Positions 63,078 through 64,000 of a stretch of DNA of 64,000 bases are shown here, piece after piece (the first letter of the stretch is position 1; each line of letters begins with the position of its first letter). Position numbers and translations under genes: made by a program. Origin of the DNA: Rhodococcus spongiicola. GTDB lineage: Bacteria; Actinomycetota; Actinomycetes; Mycobacteriales; Mycobacteriaceae. Under the pieces are notes generated by a model, which was given only the letters and a program-made list of their open reading frames with translations, searched no databases and was not told the origin of the DNA. The stretch lies in NCBI RefSeq assembly GCF_004011835.1, contig NZ_RKLN01000001.1, forward strand, positions 248,001 through 312,000, given 5' to 3'.

Positions 63078-64000
63078 ATGGCCGAGGCCACCTCCGTTCG
63101 TCCCCTGTCCGCCGAGACCATCGACACGTGGAACTACGAGGCCGATGTCGTGATCGCCGGCTACGGCGTCGCCGGTGCGAGCGCCGCGGTCGAGGCCGCC
63201 CGCGCCGGCGCCGAGGTCCTGGTCCTCGAGCGGGCCGGCGGCTGGGGTGGCGCGGCCTCCCTGGCCGGTGGGTTCATCTACCTGGGCGGCGGCACCGCGC
63301 TACAGAAGGCCCTCGGCTTCGAGGACACGCCCGCGAACATGAAGACCTTCATGATGGCGGCCCTCGGCCCGGGCGCCGACGAAGAGAAGATCACCGATTA
63401 CTGCGAGGGCAGCGCCGACCACTACAACTGGCTCGTCGAATGCGGCGTGCCCTTCAAGGAGAGCTTCTACGGCCAGCCCGGGTGGGAGACTCCGTTCGAC
63501 GACGGCTTGATGTACTCCGGTGGCGAGAACTCGGCTCCGTTCAGCACGATCGCCACCCCGGCTCCACGCGGGCACATCCCGCAGATGGCCGACAAGAAGG
63601 TCGGCGAGAAGGGCGGCGGCTACATGCTGATGAAGCCGCTCGTCGATACGGCCACCGCACTGGGCGTGCAGGCGCAGTACGACATGCGTGTGCAGACGCT
63701 GATCACCGACGCATCCGGGCGCGTCGTCGGCGTCCAGGCGAAGCAGTACGGCAAGGACGTCTTCGTGCGAGCCCGCAAGGGTGTGGTACTGGCCACCGGC
63801 AGCTTCGCCTACAACAAGGAGATGGTCGAGTCGTTCGCGCCGCGGCTGATCGGACGTCCCGGTGCCGCGATCGAGGAGCACGACGGCCGCGCGATCCGCA
63901 TGGCCCAGGCCCTCGGCGCCGACCTCGCCCACATGGACGCTACCGAGGTCGCGTTCTTCGGTGATCCGCAGATGATGGTCCGCGGCATCCTGGTCAACGG
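63078..64000 (+). CDS. FAD-binding dehydrogenase, 3-ketosteroid-dehydrogenase/fumarate reductase type (3' truncated)
   Basis: First 307 residues of a flavoprotein; the frame is open to the window end. FAD Rossmann motif VVIAGYGVAGASAAVEAARAG (about 22-42) and LVLERAGGWGGAASLAGG. Further along VVLATGSFAYNKEM, and the mid region GEKGGGYMLMKPLVD. Start at ATG 63078 with AAAGGA nine bases upstream; ATG 63057 in frame lacks a site. Relatives introduce the delta-1 double bond in steroids or reduce fumarate-like acids. The KstR-like site upstream supports a steroid role; substrate proof lies in the missing C-terminus. Confidence 0.85.
   Translation, partial: MAEATSVRPLSAETIDTWNYEADVVIAGYGVAGASAAVEAARAGAEVLVLERAGGWGGAASLAGGFIYLGGGTALQKALGFEDTPANMKTFMMAALGPGADEEKITDYCEGSADHYNWLVECGVPFKESFYGQPGWETPFDDGLMYSGGENSAPFSTIATPAPRGHIPQMADKKVGEKGGGYMLMKPLVDTATALGVQAQYDMRVQTLITDASGRVVGVQAKQYGKDVFVRARKGVVLATGSFAYNKEMVESFAPRLIGRPGAAIEEHDGRAIRMAQALGADLAHMDATEVAFFGDPQMMVRGILVN

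Overview
The window is high-GC DNA densely packed with genes on both strands. It comes from a mycolic-acid actinobacterium, most likely Rhodococcus/Prescottella or a close Nocardiaceae relative. The evidence is gene content (mycothiol MshB, phosphatidylinositol-mannoside enzyme PimE, LpqW, coenzyme F420 enzyme FbiC, GpgS, the SigE-RseA-HtrA module) and gene order. From memory, the order follows the Mycobacterium tuberculosis block from kgd (Rv1248c) through mrp, tatB, htrA, sigE, glgC/glgM, gpgS, folP2, fadD6, dapE/dapD, pruA, dapC, fdxC, fbiC, mshB, lpqW, typA and mutT2 to pimE (Rv1159). I see no rRNA, tRNA, insertion sequence, prophage or CRISPR array.

Layout. 1-5.4 kb: the end of an ABC exporter, then kgd, a multifunctional 2-oxoglutarate dehydrogenase/decarboxylase, closed by a strong terminator. 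5.5-9.5 kb: a TetR regulator divergent from a tightly overlapping flavin monooxygenase, short-chain dehydrogenase and lipase operon that resembles the mymA operon. 9.5-15.7 kb: an orphan osmolyte-binding lipoprotein, malic enzyme, and small conserved proteins (membrane, PHP, SUFU, YflT-like, CoA-ester lyase). 15.7-19.9 kb: a soluble MgtE-like protein overlapping a DUF1003 membrane protein, a lytic transglycosylase, and mrp. 19.9-23.2 kb: tatB and the envelope-stress operon sigE-rseA-htrA, with a 22-bp tandem array between rseA and htrA. 23.4-27.6 kb: an O-methyltransferase, divergent glgC and glgM (alpha-glucan synthesis), an array of 26-bp hairpins, and a 23S rRNA methyltransferase.

27.7-36.3 kb: a minus-strand block with a DUF3117 protein, DNA glycosylase, DivIVA-like protein, gpgS, folP2, fadD6 and two LOG-family proteins, then divergent lysine/DAP genes dapE and dapD. 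36.3-45.3 kb: an amino-acid permease, enoyl-CoA hydratase, CurA-like reductase, fadD36-like ligase, the proline-degradation pair, dapC and fdxC. 45.5-55.7 kb: fbiC, two membrane PH-domain proteins, mshB, lpqW, typA. 56-58 kb: a 60-residue Cys/Lys-rich protein, mutT2, a pterin dehydratase and pimE. 58.5-60.9 kb: poorly characterised small or secreted proteins. 60.9-64 kb: a Tat-exported DUF1906 protein, an Mrr-type nuclease, and the start of a steroid-dehydrogenase-like flavoprotein behind a KstR-like operator.

Most of the window is housekeeping and cell-envelope physiology: DAP for peptidoglycan, PIM/LAM mannolipids, methylglucose lipopolysaccharide, mycothiol, F420, central carbon and proline catabolism. 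The least described signals are a 112-residue protein with serine at every third residue for 26 consecutive triplets (59434-59772), a 60-residue protein with a CC-x5-C-x2-C motif, several short tandem duplications that begin at gene stop codons, and a recurring TANNNT-N6/7-start arrangement that predicts many leaderless mRNAs.
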